Shown here: positions 14,754-24,955 of the stretch, one piece after another
How positions within the stretch are numbered: position 1 is the first letter of the stretch
Layout: each line of letters begins with the position of its first letter
From: Nocardia takedensis NBRC 100417
Lineage (GTDB): Bacteria > Actinomycetota > Actinomycetes > Mycobacteriales > Mycobacteriaceae
Reading direction: 5' to 3'
Length of the DNA: 64,000 bases
NCBI RefSeq assembly: GCF_000308695.1
Contig: NZ_BAGG01000064.1
Coordinates: 43,104-107,103, forward strand
Translations under genes and position numbers: made by a program
The notes under the pieces: generated by a model
Told to the model about the DNA's origin: nothing
What the model saw: the letters and a program-made list of their open reading frames with translations, nothing else
Databases searched by the model: none

Positions 14754-16313
14754 TCATCGGACGTACATCAGGTTGGCCGTCATCCCGGCCTCGAAGTGAT
14801 AGGCGTTGTGGCAGTGGAACATCCACTCGCCCGGGTTGTCGGCGTCGAATTCGATCGCCAGCGACGCGCCGGGCAGCACGTTGACGGTGTCGCGGCGCAG
14901 TCCGCCGTAGTCGGGGATGGCGAAGGTGTGGCCGTGGGTGTGCATGGGGTGCCACATGGTCGACCGGTTGCGCAGGGTGATCCGCACCCGCTCACCGGTT
15001 TTCACGATCAGGCGACCGGCGTCCGGCCCGGCCATGGCCCAGACGTAGCGGTCGCCCGCTTGCAGCAGATCCACGGAGTAGTCGCGGTCGAGCGGGCGCC
15101 GCGCGAGGCGCACCCGCTCGGCGGGCCGCAACGCGCTCTCGGTGACCAGTTGTCTGCCGAGTTCCGGAATCGTCCCGCCCACATCGGGATTCGCCATCGG
15201 CGCGGCATCGGTGCTGCGCAGCACGGTCGAGGCGTAGCCGGGGCGGCCCTCCACGGCGGCGACCACCGGCCACGCGCCCGAGGCCACGGTGACCAGCACG
15301 TCGTAGCGCTGGGCCATGCCGATCAGGAGGGCGTCGGCCTCGGTCGGGATCACGTCGTAGCCGTCCACGGCGATCACCGTGAGCCGGTGCCCGGCGACGG
15401 CGAACCGGTACGGGGTCTCGGCTCCCGCGTTGACGATCCGCAACCGCAGTCGGGTGCCCGGCGCGGCCTCGAGCACCGCCGGATCGTTCGGGGGTCGCCC
15501 GTTGATCAGGTGCAGCGGGTAGCCGATGTGCTGGGTCATGCCGCCGAGCGCGGTCGACTCCCCGTGGCCCGCGCCGGTCAATGCCGCCGCCACCGCCGCC
15601 GCGTCCGCGCCCACCGGTGCGGGAGTCGCGCCGCCGTGCCCCGCGTGCCCGCCGTGCAGATTCGGGTTGAGCGCGGCCATCACGGCGTCGGGGGTGGCGC
15701 CCAGTCCGTCGACCCAGTCGTCGAGGACGAGTACGGCGTCGGCGTCGGCCCCGCTCGCGTCGGCCGGGTCCTCCACCACGAGCGCGCCGAACAGGCCGCG
15801 GTCGGCTTGCAGTCCCGAATGCGAGTGGTACCAGTAGGTTCCGGGATCGGGGGCGACGAAACGGTACTCGAACGCGCCGCCGGGGGCGATCGGCGGCTGG
15901 GTGACCGGCGGCACGCCGTCCATGTCGTTGCGGATCCGGATGCCGTGCCAGTGGACGCTGGTGTCGGTCGGCAGGGTGTTGGTGATCCGGGCCGCGAGGG
16001 TGTCGCCCGCGGTCAGTCGCAGCAGCGGCGCGACCGCCGCGCCCCCGTAGGTCCAGGTGTCCACCAGACGTCCGCCGAGGTCGACGGTGGCCGGACCGGC
16101 GGTGAGCTCGTGACCGACCACCCGGCCGGTGGCCGTGCGCGCCGCCTCGGCGGCGGCCACCTCCGGATCGGAGGGCTTGATGTAGTCCGGGGGCGAGCCG
16201 GCGCTGCCCGAGGAAGTGCCGCACCCGCTCACCCCGACCGCGCCGAGCCCGGCCAGGCCGACGCCGGCTGTCGCGAGCGACAGGAACCGGCGTCGACCCA
16301 GCACGGCGTTCAT
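14754..16313 (-). CDS. Tat-exported multicopper oxidase lipoprotein of the mau operon
   Basis: A 519-residue oxidase with a twin-arginine signal (RRRFLS at 7-12) ending in a lipobox-like GVSGC (C31). All four copper-binding strings are present: HWHG 121-124, WYHSH 161-165, HPMHTHGH 455-462, and HCH 500-502 with H506 and M511. Both the type 1 site and the trinuclear cluster should therefore be complete. A His-rich loop (220-226) interrupts the middle. It should oxidise a substrate or reduced cupredoxin and reduce oxygen to water. The ATG at 16313 overlaps the mauB stop by four bases, so it is translated with the dehydrogenase. Multicopper oxidases are not part of the classical mau set. Confidence 0.88.
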   Translation of the reverse strand: MNAVLGRRRFLSLATAGVGLAGLGAVGVSGCGTSSGSAGSPPDYIKPSDPEVAAAEAARTATGRVVGHELTAGPATVDLGGRLVDTWTYGGAAVAPLLRLTAGDTLAARITNTLPTDTSVHWHGIRIRNDMDGVPPVTQPPIAPGGAFEYRFVAPDPGTYWYHSHSGLQADRGLFGALVVEDPADASGADADAVLVLDDWVDGLGATPDAVMAALNPNLHGGHAGHGGATPAPVGADAAAVAAALTGAGHGESTALGGMTQHIGYPLHLINGRPPNDPAVLEAAPGTRLRLRIVNAGAETPYRFAVAGHRLTVIAVDGYDVIPTEADALLIGMAQRYDVLVTVASGAWPVVAAVEGRPGYASTVLRSTDAAPMANPDVGGTIPELGRQLVTESALRPAERVRLARRPLDRDYSVDLLQAGDRYVWAMAGPDAGRLIVKTGERVRITLRNRSTMWHPMHTHGHTFAIPDYGGLRRDTVNVLPGASLAIEFDADNPGEWMFHCHNAYHFEAGMTANLMYVR

Positions 16314-17614
16314 TCCAGGACCTCCGGCGTGATCAGTTCGGTGACCGATTCGACGTTGCCGTCCAGGTCGACCGCGCTGACCTGGTTCCCGGTGGCCGCG
16401 TCGAATCCGAGGAGCCGTTGCGGGGCTTCGCCGTCCGCCTCGGACCCGTCGCCCAGCACGTAGAAGGTCGACCCGTCCACGCTGTAGGTCATCGAGGTCC
16501 ACGCCGTGATCCCGAGATCGGCGAGGGTGTAGGTGCGCAACGGCGCGAGGTTCGCCGCGTCGAACACCACGACCTTGGCCACCGAACCCCCGCGCGCGGA
16601 GTCGGGGTGCACGGGCGTGTCGGTGTAGGCGATGGCCAGGCGGGTGCCGGTCGCGTTGATGACGTTGTGCGCGAACCGGCCCGAGGGATCGCCCGCGTTG
16701 CCGATCGGTTTCACCGGCCCCGAGGGCAGTCCCCGCGCGAAGTCGAGGACGAACACGTCGCCGTTCTCGCTGACCAGCAGCGCCTTCTTCGCGGCGGCGG
16801 CGAAAGTGGTGGTGCGGGTGCTCACGAAATCGTCGGGCAGCACTTTCGCCCGGCCCGCCTCCTTCGGCACACCGTCCGCGCCGATGGCGACGTGCAGCAG
16901 TTCGCGGGTGTCCTCGCAGACGCTGTAGAGGTCGTGGCCGACCAGCCAGGTGAACGGGCCACAGCCCACGATCCGGACGGCGCCGCTCTCCTTGCGCGCC
17001 TCGAGGTCGATCACCCGGATGCCGTAGAGCCCGTCGTCCCAGGTGACGAAATATCTGCCGTCCGAGGTGACCGCGTTGGAGCCGGGCCGCGAATGCACCC
17101 GCGCCACCTCGGGCAGGGCGACCTCGGCGGGCTCGAGCAGGTTGCCGGAGTAGGTGCTGACGGTGAAGTCCGCCGCGCCGCGCGACCCGCGGGGACGCCA
17201 CACCTCGGCGGCGAGCACCGCGGGGTCGTCGGCGGAGTCCATCACGAAGCCGTGCACCACCGGGTCCCAGATGCCGGGGCCGACCACGACGCGGGTGGTG
17301 ATCTTGCCGGTGGCGGGGTCGATGGCGTTGACCGTCATCTCCAGTTTCCCGAAATCGCCTTCCACGCCCAGGATCTGGGTCTTCGCGATGGGTTGGATCT
17401 CGCCGACGTGCAGCGGTTCGGGGAACTGCCCGCCGATCGGCTGGTCCTTGTCGCCCAGGCCGATGCCAGGCCCCGGCTTGCTGAAAGTGACAGTGGGATA
17501 GGTGACTTCGGTCGAGGACGCGCTGTCCTCGGAATCGGAGGACCCGCAGGAGGTGACGGCCAGGACCGCGGCCAAGGGTACGGCGGCCAGTGCCGCGCGA
17601 CGATATCCGTTCAC
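16310..17614 (-). CDS. mauB: Methylamine dehydrogenase heavy (beta-propeller) subunit, lipoprotein
   Basis: A 434-residue protein with lipobox AVTSC (C23) and a mature part of repeated propeller-blade strands (GRYFVTWDDGLYGIRVIDLE, NVINATGTRLAIAYTDT, MTYSVDGSTFYVLGDG), as in the MADH/AADH large subunit. The heavy subunit forms the hydrophobic entry channel and docks amicyanin; the TTQ cofactor is on MauA. GTG 17614 overlaps the mauA TGA, so A and B are coupled. Sequence resemblance is looser than for MauA, and the call depends partly on position next to mauA. Lipid anchoring is unusual, since the known enzymes are soluble in the periplasm. Confidence 0.8.
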   Translation of the reverse strand: MNGYRRAALAAVPLAAVLAVTSCGSSDSEDSASSTEVTYPTVTFSKPGPGIGLGDKDQPIGGQFPEPLHVGEIQPIAKTQILGVEGDFGKLEMTVNAIDPATGKITTRVVVGPGIWDPVVHGFVMDSADDPAVLAAEVWRPRGSRGAADFTVSTYSGNLLEPAEVALPEVARVHSRPGSNAVTSDGRYFVTWDDGLYGIRVIDLEARKESGAVRIVGCGPFTWLVGHDLYSVCEDTRELLHVAIGADGVPKEAGRAKVLPDDFVSTRTTTFAAAAKKALLVSENGDVFVLDFARGLPSGPVKPIGNAGDPSGRFAHNVINATGTRLAIAYTDTPVHPDSARGGSVAKVVVFDAANLAPLRTYTLADLGITAWTSMTYSVDGSTFYVLGDGSEADGEAPQRLLGFDAATGNQVSAVDLDGNVESVTELITPEVLE

Positions 17615-18291
17615 GACCCGGCACCCACCTTCGGGCGCGCGGCCGGACGGGCCTGGCAGTCGGCGCCGATGATCGGGGCCATCGTGCACGTGTAGGCCTG
17701 CGATTCGTCGGAGACGCACCAGATGATCTCCTGGTCGTAGCTGCCGCTGACCGGGTTGTACATGCGGGCCTGCATATCCGGTTCGCCGCAGAAGGCATCC
17801 GAACAACTGGGCGCGCCGCAGCAGTCGTAGTAGGCGATGAGGTAGGTCTTGTTGTCGGCCGGGTTGGTGCAGCAGCCCACCCAGAACTCCGCGCCGGGCT
17901 TGGAACCCGGTGCGCAGGTGGTCAATCCGCCGCCCTGACAGGCCGCGCACGAGGTGCCGTCCATATTGCACCAGCGCCAGTAGTCGCATTCGGCGGGATT
18001 GCCGCCCGTGTACTCCGGCACCTGCGGTTCGGCCAGGACCGGGGGCTGCGCGCCCGCCCGCGAGACCGGCAGCGCGCCGATCACCGCGACACCCGACGCG
18101 CCCAGCGTCCAGCGGCCGATCCGGGAGATCATCGACCGCCGCGAGGTCCGTTCGGAGAGTTTGCGGCTCGATCGGCTCACCAGGCCACCGCCGCCGCCCG
18201 CCATCCATTCGGCCTGCGCGGCCACCGTCTGCTCGTCGACCGGATAGCGTTGCTCACTGCTCGCGGGATGGTCGTGGGGGTGTTCGTTCAT
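17611..18291 (-). CDS. mauA: Methylamine dehydrogenase light subunit (TTQ-bearing)
   Basis: A 226-residue precursor with a Tat-type leader (SRRSMI at 50-55 plus hydrophobic 62-80) and a cysteine-rich catalytic domain from about 100. Aligned by eye with the Paracoccus enzyme, W137 and W191 match the two tryptophans that crosslink into tryptophan tryptophylquinone (W57, W108). D111, D156, Y200 and T203 match active-site D32, D76, Y119 and T122. The strings CDYWRWC, LIAYYDCCG and IIWCV are near-identical to the family. The mature part has 14 cysteines against 12 in Paracoccus. It oxidises primary amines to aldehyde and ammonia outside the cell. The start is ATG 18291 with CGGAG. An aromatic amine dehydrogenase is the alternative; the amicyanin-like partner favours methylamine. 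Confidence 0.93.
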   Translation of the reverse strand: MNEHPHDHPASSEQRYPVDEQTVAAQAEWMAGGGGGLVSRSSRKLSERTSRRSMISRIGRWTLGASGVAVIGALPVSRAGAQPPVLAEPQVPEYTGGNPAECDYWRWCNMDGTSCAACQGGGLTTCAPGSKPGAEFWVGCCTNPADNKTYLIAYYDCCGAPSCSDAFCGEPDMQARMYNPVSGSYDQEIIWCVSDESQAYTCTMAPIIGADCQARPAARPKVGAGS

Positions 18292-18320
18292 GGTCACTCC
18301 GTTCGTCGGAAGGGGAACTC

Positions 18321-18929
18321 TCAGGCGGCGCCGCGCGCGGCGGCCGCGGTGTGCAGGTGCTGGAGCGAGGGAGTGCCGGATTCCACTGCGTTGAGCAGGC
18401 TTTCGACCTGGGCCATGTGGTTGCACAGGCCCTTGGCGCGGATCTTGCCGTGCTCGTCGAGCATCACCCCGAACGGCGTGGTGCCCACCTGGTAGGCGAT
18501 GCCGACGTCGCGGCCGTCCACGTAGCTCAGTTCGGGGCCGATGCCCGCGCCCGCCAGGAATTCGGCGTGCTCGCGGGCGGTGCCGTCCGAGATCAGCACG
18601 ATGTCGAGGTCGCCCTCGCCCTTGGCCATCGCCTTCATGCCCGGCAGCAGCGATTTGCAGGTCGAGCACCCCGGCGCGGTGAACAGCAGCAGTTGCGGGC
18701 GCTCACGGTGCCCGCCGACGCTCACGGTGCGGCCGAGGTGGTCGGTGAGACCGTGGAAGGTGGGCCCGGCCTGCTCGATCTTCGGGCCGGTGTCCATCAT
18801 CCGGGCCCCGAGCGGGCCGAGGCGGACCTGCACGCGGCCGATCTCCCGGGCCAACCCGAGGATCATCAGCAGCAGCGCGCCGACCGCCGCGGTGAGCAGC
18901 AGGACCATGGTGAGCAGGAAAAAGGTCAT
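18321..18929 (-). CDS. mauD: Membrane-anchored thioredoxin-like MauD
   Basis: A 202-residue protein with one N-terminal membrane helix (1-26) and an external thioredoxin-like domain with the redox pair C88-S-T-C91 in FTAPGCSTCKSLLPGM and a cis-proline loop at TTPFGV. MauD proteins are needed for forming or isomerising the many disulfides of MauA before TTQ synthesis; without MauD and MauE the light subunit is degraded in Paracoccus. The start is ATG 18929 with AAAGG upstream. It lies between mauE and mauA as in classical clusters. Confidence 0.88.
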   Translation of the reverse strand: MTFFLLTMVLLLTAAVGALLLMILGLAREIGRVQVRLGPLGARMMDTGPKIEQAGPTFHGLTDHLGRTVSVGGHRERPQLLLFTAPGCSTCKSLLPGMKAMAKGEGDLDIVLISDGTAREHAEFLAGAGIGPELSYVDGRDVGIAYQVGTTPFGVMLDEHGKIRAKGLCNHMAQVESLLNAVESGTPSLQHLHTAAAARGAA

Positions 18930-18946
18930 GGGACAGTACCTTTCGA

Positions 18947-19534
18947 TCAGTAGCGGCTGAGCGCGGAGACGGCGCGCAGTTCGATGGCGGCGTCGGTGAG
19001 GTAGTCGTCCACCGGACGGCGGCCCAACGACATCACCGAGCGGGCGTACAGACCCACGCCGAGCACCGCGACGGCGAACAGGCCGATCCCGGCCCCCGCG
19101 GCCCGGTCGAATCCGGACAAGGGCGGGGTCGTGACGAGTACGGCGGCGGAGATCGCGAGGACGGCGGCGCGGACGGCGTGCCACCAGCCGATCCGCGCGA
19201 CCTCGTCGCCGCCCGCCGCGAAGGCGAAGCATCCGCAGTCCAGATCGCGGCGACCCCGCGCGAGATTCACCGTGAGCGCCGCGAAGAACACGGCGAACAA
19301 CGCCGCCGCCGCGGCCCCGGCGAGCCGCGGCGCGCCGCCGATCACCAGCGCCGCGCCCAGCACGATCTCCACCCACGGCAACACCGTGGCGATCCACGGC
19401 GCGAGGGCATCCGGCAGCAACCGGTACCCGCGCACCGCCCGGGTCAGCCGGGCGCGGTCGCCGACCTTCGGGACACCCGCCCACAACAGCGTCGCGCCCA
19501 GCGCACTCGACAGAGCTGCCCACAGCATCGGCAC
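18947..19534 (-). CDS. mauE: MauE membrane protein (DoxX/MauE-type) for MauA disulfide formation
   Basis: An integral membrane protein of about 195 residues with four to five helices. It has the MauE hallmark of a C-G-C in an extracytoplasmic loop (RRDLDCGCFAF), preceded by FAALTVNLARGR. MauE works with MauD in disulfide chemistry for the light subunit. The strong ribosome binding site GAAGGAGG overlaps the first possible GTG (19540), so the true start is more likely GTG 19534 (five-base spacing) or ATG 19528. It is the first gene of the operon; the order E-D-A-B differs from the F-B-E-D-A-C order of Paracoccus. Confidence 0.85.
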   Translation of the reverse strand: MPMLWAALSSALGATLLWAGVPKVGDRARLTRAVRGYRLLPDALAPWIATVLPWVEIVLGAALVIGGAPRLAGAAAAALFAVFFAALTVNLARGRRDLDCGCFAFAAGGDEVARIGWWHAVRAAVLAISAAVLVTTPPLSGFDRAAGAGIGLFAVAVLGVGLYARSVMSLGRRPVDDYLTDAAIELRAVSALSRY

Positions 19535-19840
19535 GCTCACCTCCTTCGACGAACCCCGGACCTCCGGGGTGGTGGAACGAGAATGCGCGGGCGATGCGTC
19601 GTCGCCGGGTCCGCGGAGTTACCCGTCGCGGTTCGCCGAGTGAGTCGGCGGAAGACGCTGTCGCGGCAGGTCACCCACGATCACCGCGCCCGGCAGGTGG
19701 GATCGGTCACACCTCCCGGCAAGCGCGGGGCGATTTTGGCGGGCGATTCCCACTCGGCGGTCTCCCGGCCGTCACACGGGAAACATCCGCGCAATCCGAC
19801 GCTCGTAGATTGCGATTCCTGATCGACTCGCGGGAGGACC
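19535..19840. promoter_or_regulatory. Divergent regulatory region between mau operon and amine/amino-acid permease
   Basis: About 300 bases without a gene. It should carry the mau promoter (leftward) and the permease-iclR promoter (rightward). A 16-base palindrome with arms CCCCGGA (19554-19560) and TCCGGGG (19563-19569) lies just ahead of the mauE ribosome binding site and could be an operator or leader hairpin. TAGATT at 19806-19811 is a plausible -10 for the permease. No clear -35 element or known operator was identified for mau. Confidence 0.4.
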
Positions 19841-21325
19841 ATGAACACCAGTGCGCTGCGCGCCGCCCTCCAGCACGCCGCGGTCGCCGAAGCGCCGCAG
19901 GCTCCGGTGTACTCGCCGCTGCGCGCGCTCGGTCGCCGGACGCTGACACCGTTCGACCTGGTCGGGCAATCCATGTCGACCATGGCTCCGGCGACCTGCA
20001 TGGTCTACACCGCGCTGTGGATGTCCTTCGGCGCGGGCGTCGCCGGCCTCTGCGCCATCGTGGCCGCGACCGCGGTGATGGCGTTGGTGGCGCTGTGCAT
20101 CCGCCAGTTCACCGTCCGCCTGGCCGCCTCCGGATCGCTCTACAGCTTCGTCGCGCACGGACTCGGCAAACGCGCCACCCTCACCGCGGGCGCCGCGCTG
20201 CTGGTCGGCTATCTGGCGGTGTCGATCTCGGTGCTGTCCAACGCGGGCGCGGACCTGTCCGCCGTGGCCCGCTCCTTCGGGCTGCCCGCGATCCCCGGCG
20301 TCGCGGTCTGCGCCGGGATCGCGGTCGTGGTGGCGCTGGTGGCGATCCGCGGCGTCCGTTTCGCGACCCGGCTCATCCTGGTCGTCGAGGTGTGCACGAT
20401 CGTGGTCATCCTCGCGCTGCTCGTCCGCACCCCGGAACCGCTTGCCCCCGACCTCACGATGTCCACCGCCCCCTTCGGGCTGCTCGCCTTCCTGGCCATG
20501 CAGACCGTGCTGAACCTGGCGGGTTTCGAGAGCGCGGCGTTCTTCGGCCCGGAGGCACGGCGTCCGCTGCGCACCGTCACCCGCACGGTGCTGGTGACGC
20601 CGGTGCTGGTCGGCGCGCTCTACATCGTCGCCGGGTGGGCCGGGATGACCGGCCACGCGGGCACCCTGCTCAACGCCTACTTCGGCGGCACGGCCTCCGG
20701 GGCGAGTCCGCTGCTGGTGCTGGTGGTCGAGATCGGCGTGTGCTCGTCGTGGATCGCCTCCACCCTCGGCTTCGCCCAGGCCGGGTCGCGACTGCTGTAT
20801 TCGATGAGCCTGGAACGGATCATCCCGGTCGCGCTGCAACGCGTGCACCCGCGCTGGCGCACCCCGTACGCGGCGGTCACCGCGTTCGCCGCGATCACCT
20901 TCCTCGGCACGCTCTGGCACGAACCCGGCCACACGCCCGGCAGCTACGACGCCGTCACCGAAGTGACGCTGCTGCTCGGTTACGTCCTGGTCGCCTGCGC
21001 GGCGCTGCGGTTCCTGCACCGCATCGGCGAACACACCGCCCGGACGCGGATCGTCGGACTCGCGGCGGTGCCCGCGGGCGGCGGACTGCTGGCGCTGGCC
21101 TCCGTCGACGCCGTGCGATCCGGCGCGTGGACCTACCTGACCTGGTGCGCGGCACTGGCGATATCCGGGATCGTCTGGCACGCGGCGCTGCGCCGCTACC
21201 GACCGCACAGCCTCGACTCGATCGGCGTGTTCGACAGTGTCGAGACCGCGGACCTGCTGCCGGGGGCGGCGTCCCTGCGCGTCGACGCGGGCGGCCGTCC
21301 GGTGCTCACCCGCCCCGGACGGTAG
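19841..21325 (+). CDS. APC superfamily amino acid/amine permease
   Basis: A 494-residue membrane transporter with about twelve helices. The first carries the APC-type unwound segment (LVGQSMSTMAPATCMVYTAL); other typical parts are VRLAASGSLYSFVAHGLG and LAGFESAAFFGPEARRPLRT. It imports an amine or amino acid by proton symport; the substrate is not determinable. The start is ATG 19841 with GGGAGG. It is divergent from the mau genes and in one operon with an IclR regulator, so uptake of the amine or of a related nitrogen compound is a reasonable guess. Confidence 0.82.
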   Translation: MNTSALRAALQHAAVAEAPQAPVYSPLRALGRRTLTPFDLVGQSMSTMAPATCMVYTALWMSFGAGVAGLCAIVAATAVMALVALCIRQFTVRLAASGSLYSFVAHGLGKRATLTAGAALLVGYLAVSISVLSNAGADLSAVARSFGLPAIPGVAVCAGIAVVVALVAIRGVRFATRLILVVEVCTIVVILALLVRTPEPLAPDLTMSTAPFGLLAFLAMQTVLNLAGFESAAFFGPEARRPLRTVTRTVLVTPVLVGALYIVAGWAGMTGHAGTLLNAYFGGTASGASPLLVLVVEIGVCSSWIASTLGFAQAGSRLLYSMSLERIIPVALQRVHPRWRTPYAAVTAFAAITFLGTLWHEPGHTPGSYDAVTEVTLLLGYVLVACAALRFLHRIGEHTARTRIVGLAAVPAGGGLLALASVDAVRSGAWTYLTWCAALAISGIVWHAALRRYRPHSLDSIGVFDSVETADLLPGAASLRVDAGGRPVLTRPGR

Positions 21326-21327
21326 CC

Positions 21328-22092
21328 GTGGTGACCGAACGACCGCCCGTGCGCCGCGACGAACCCGGCTTCGGCGGCCACCAACCCAGGGCCGTGCAGA
21401 AGGCGCTGGCCATGCTCGAAGCCGTGGCGCACCTCGGCGCGGGGGCCACCGCCCGGCAGATCTCCGACCACACCGGCGTACCGCCCGCCACCGCCTACCG
21501 CATGCTCAATCTGCTGGTCGCCGACGGTTTCCTGGTCCGCACCCCCGACCTGTCCGGTTTCGCCCTCGGCAGGCGCACCACCGAACTCGCCTACGCCGCG
21601 GCCGCCACCGAACCCGTGCGCACCGTCGCCGACGTGCTCGAGGGCTTGCGCGCCCGCACCCGCCACGGTCTCTACGTCGCCTCCTTCCGCGGCGGCGCGC
21701 TGCGCATGATCGACACCGACCCCGACCACGAGGTGGTGCCCGCCTCCACCATCACCCGCAACCCGCACGCGCACGCGGTCGGCAAACTCCTGCTCGCCTA
21801 CCGCCCCACCGCGTTCCGCACCGTCGCACTGCGCGCCGTCACCGCGCACACCGTGGTCGACCCGCGCGCGTTACAGGCCCAGCTGACCCGGATCCTGGCC
21901 ACCGAGGTCTCCTTCGAGAACGAGGAATCCCGCATCGGCCGCGCGGCCCTGGCGGTCCCGGTGCGCGAACAGGGCTCGGACGTGGTCGGCGGCCTGTGCG
22001 TGCAGGGCGTGGTCGGACGCGTCTCGGCCGACAACACCGACCTGGTCGACTTCCTGCGCGACGGCGCCCGCGAACTGTTCGGCCTGATGTAG
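21328..22092 (+). CDS. IclR family transcriptional regulator
   Basis: A 254-residue regulator: the N-terminal winged helix at about 25-85 (AVQKALAMLEAVAHLG, TARQISDHTGVPPATAYRML) and C-terminal GAF-like effector domain (HAHAVGKLLLAY, EVSFENEESRIGRAALAVPV). It begins at GTG 21328 or 21331, only two bases after the permease stop, so the two are cotranscribed. It is the only regulator at the mau locus and is the natural candidate to control both the permease and the divergent mau operon. The ligand is unknown. Confidence 0.85.
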   Translation: MVTERPPVRRDEPGFGGHQPRAVQKALAMLEAVAHLGAGATARQISDHTGVPPATAYRMLNLLVADGFLVRTPDLSGFALGRRTTELAYAAAATEPVRTVADVLEGLRARTRHGLYVASFRGGALRMIDTDPDHEVVPASTITRNPHAHAVGKLLLAYRPTAFRTVALRAVTAHTVVDPRALQAQLTRILATEVSFENEESRIGRAALAVPVREQGSDVVGGLCVQGVVGRVSADNTDLVDFLRDGARELFGLM

Positions 22093-22119
22093 CCCGGTCC
22101 CGGAGCGGGGGTGGATCGG

Positions 22120-24448
<2,329 letters not shown>

Positions 24449-24574
24449 ATGTTCGCATGAACCACCGAAAGATACCGCGCGGTCGGAAAACCTACGACAC
24501 CGGTCCGTAGCAATCGCCCGGACCCGGTACCCTGAGACCCCAGAAGTAGGTCCAGTGGTGAGGGAGTTCGGACG

Positions 24575-24955
24575 GTGCGTGGATTCGGCGACCTGGAGGC
24601 GGTCATCATGGACCGCATCTGGGATCGGGACGCGGAGAGCACATCGGTCCGCGAGATCTTCGAGGAATTGTCGGGGGAGCGCGGCATCGCCTACACCACC
24701 GTCATGTCCACCATGGACAACCTGCACCGCAAGGGCTGGCTGGCCCGCGAACGCTCGGGCAAGGCCTACCGCTACTGGCCCACGCTGACCCGCGAGGAAC
24801 ACAGCGCCCGCCTGATGCTCGAGGCGCTGGGCTCCGGCGGACGCTCCGATCTGGTGCTCAGCCACTTCGTCGACCGGATCACCGCCGAGGAATCCGCGGG
24901 ACTGCGCGCCGCGCTGCGCAGGCTCACGGCGCGGAAAACCCCCGAGGCGCCGTGA
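24575..24955 (+). CDS. BlaI/MecI family transcriptional repressor
   Basis: A 126-residue winged-helix repressor: GDLEAVIMDRIWDRDAEST, TTVMSTMDNLHRKGWLAR (recognition helix and wing) and a C-terminal dimerisation helix. In the Bla system such repressors are cleaved after the sensor-protease BlaR1 detects a beta-lactam; here the partner protease follows directly with a four-base overlap. The start is GTG 24575 with GGGAG upstream. No beta-lactamase gene is adjacent, so the regulated target is unknown. Confidence 0.88.
   Translation: MRGFGDLEAVIMDRIWDRDAESTSVREIFEELSGERGIAYTTVMSTMDNLHRKGWLARERSGKAYRYWPTLTREEHSARLMLEALGSGGRSDLVLSHFVDRITAEESAGLRAALRRLTARKTPEAP

Noticed and set aside
17611..18291. 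Aromatic amine dehydrogenase small subunit instead of methylamine dehydrogenase
   Set aside because: TTQ residues are shared by both, but the neighbouring cupredoxin has the amicyanin-type ligand loop (CTPHPMM) rather than an azurin-type one. It remains possible.
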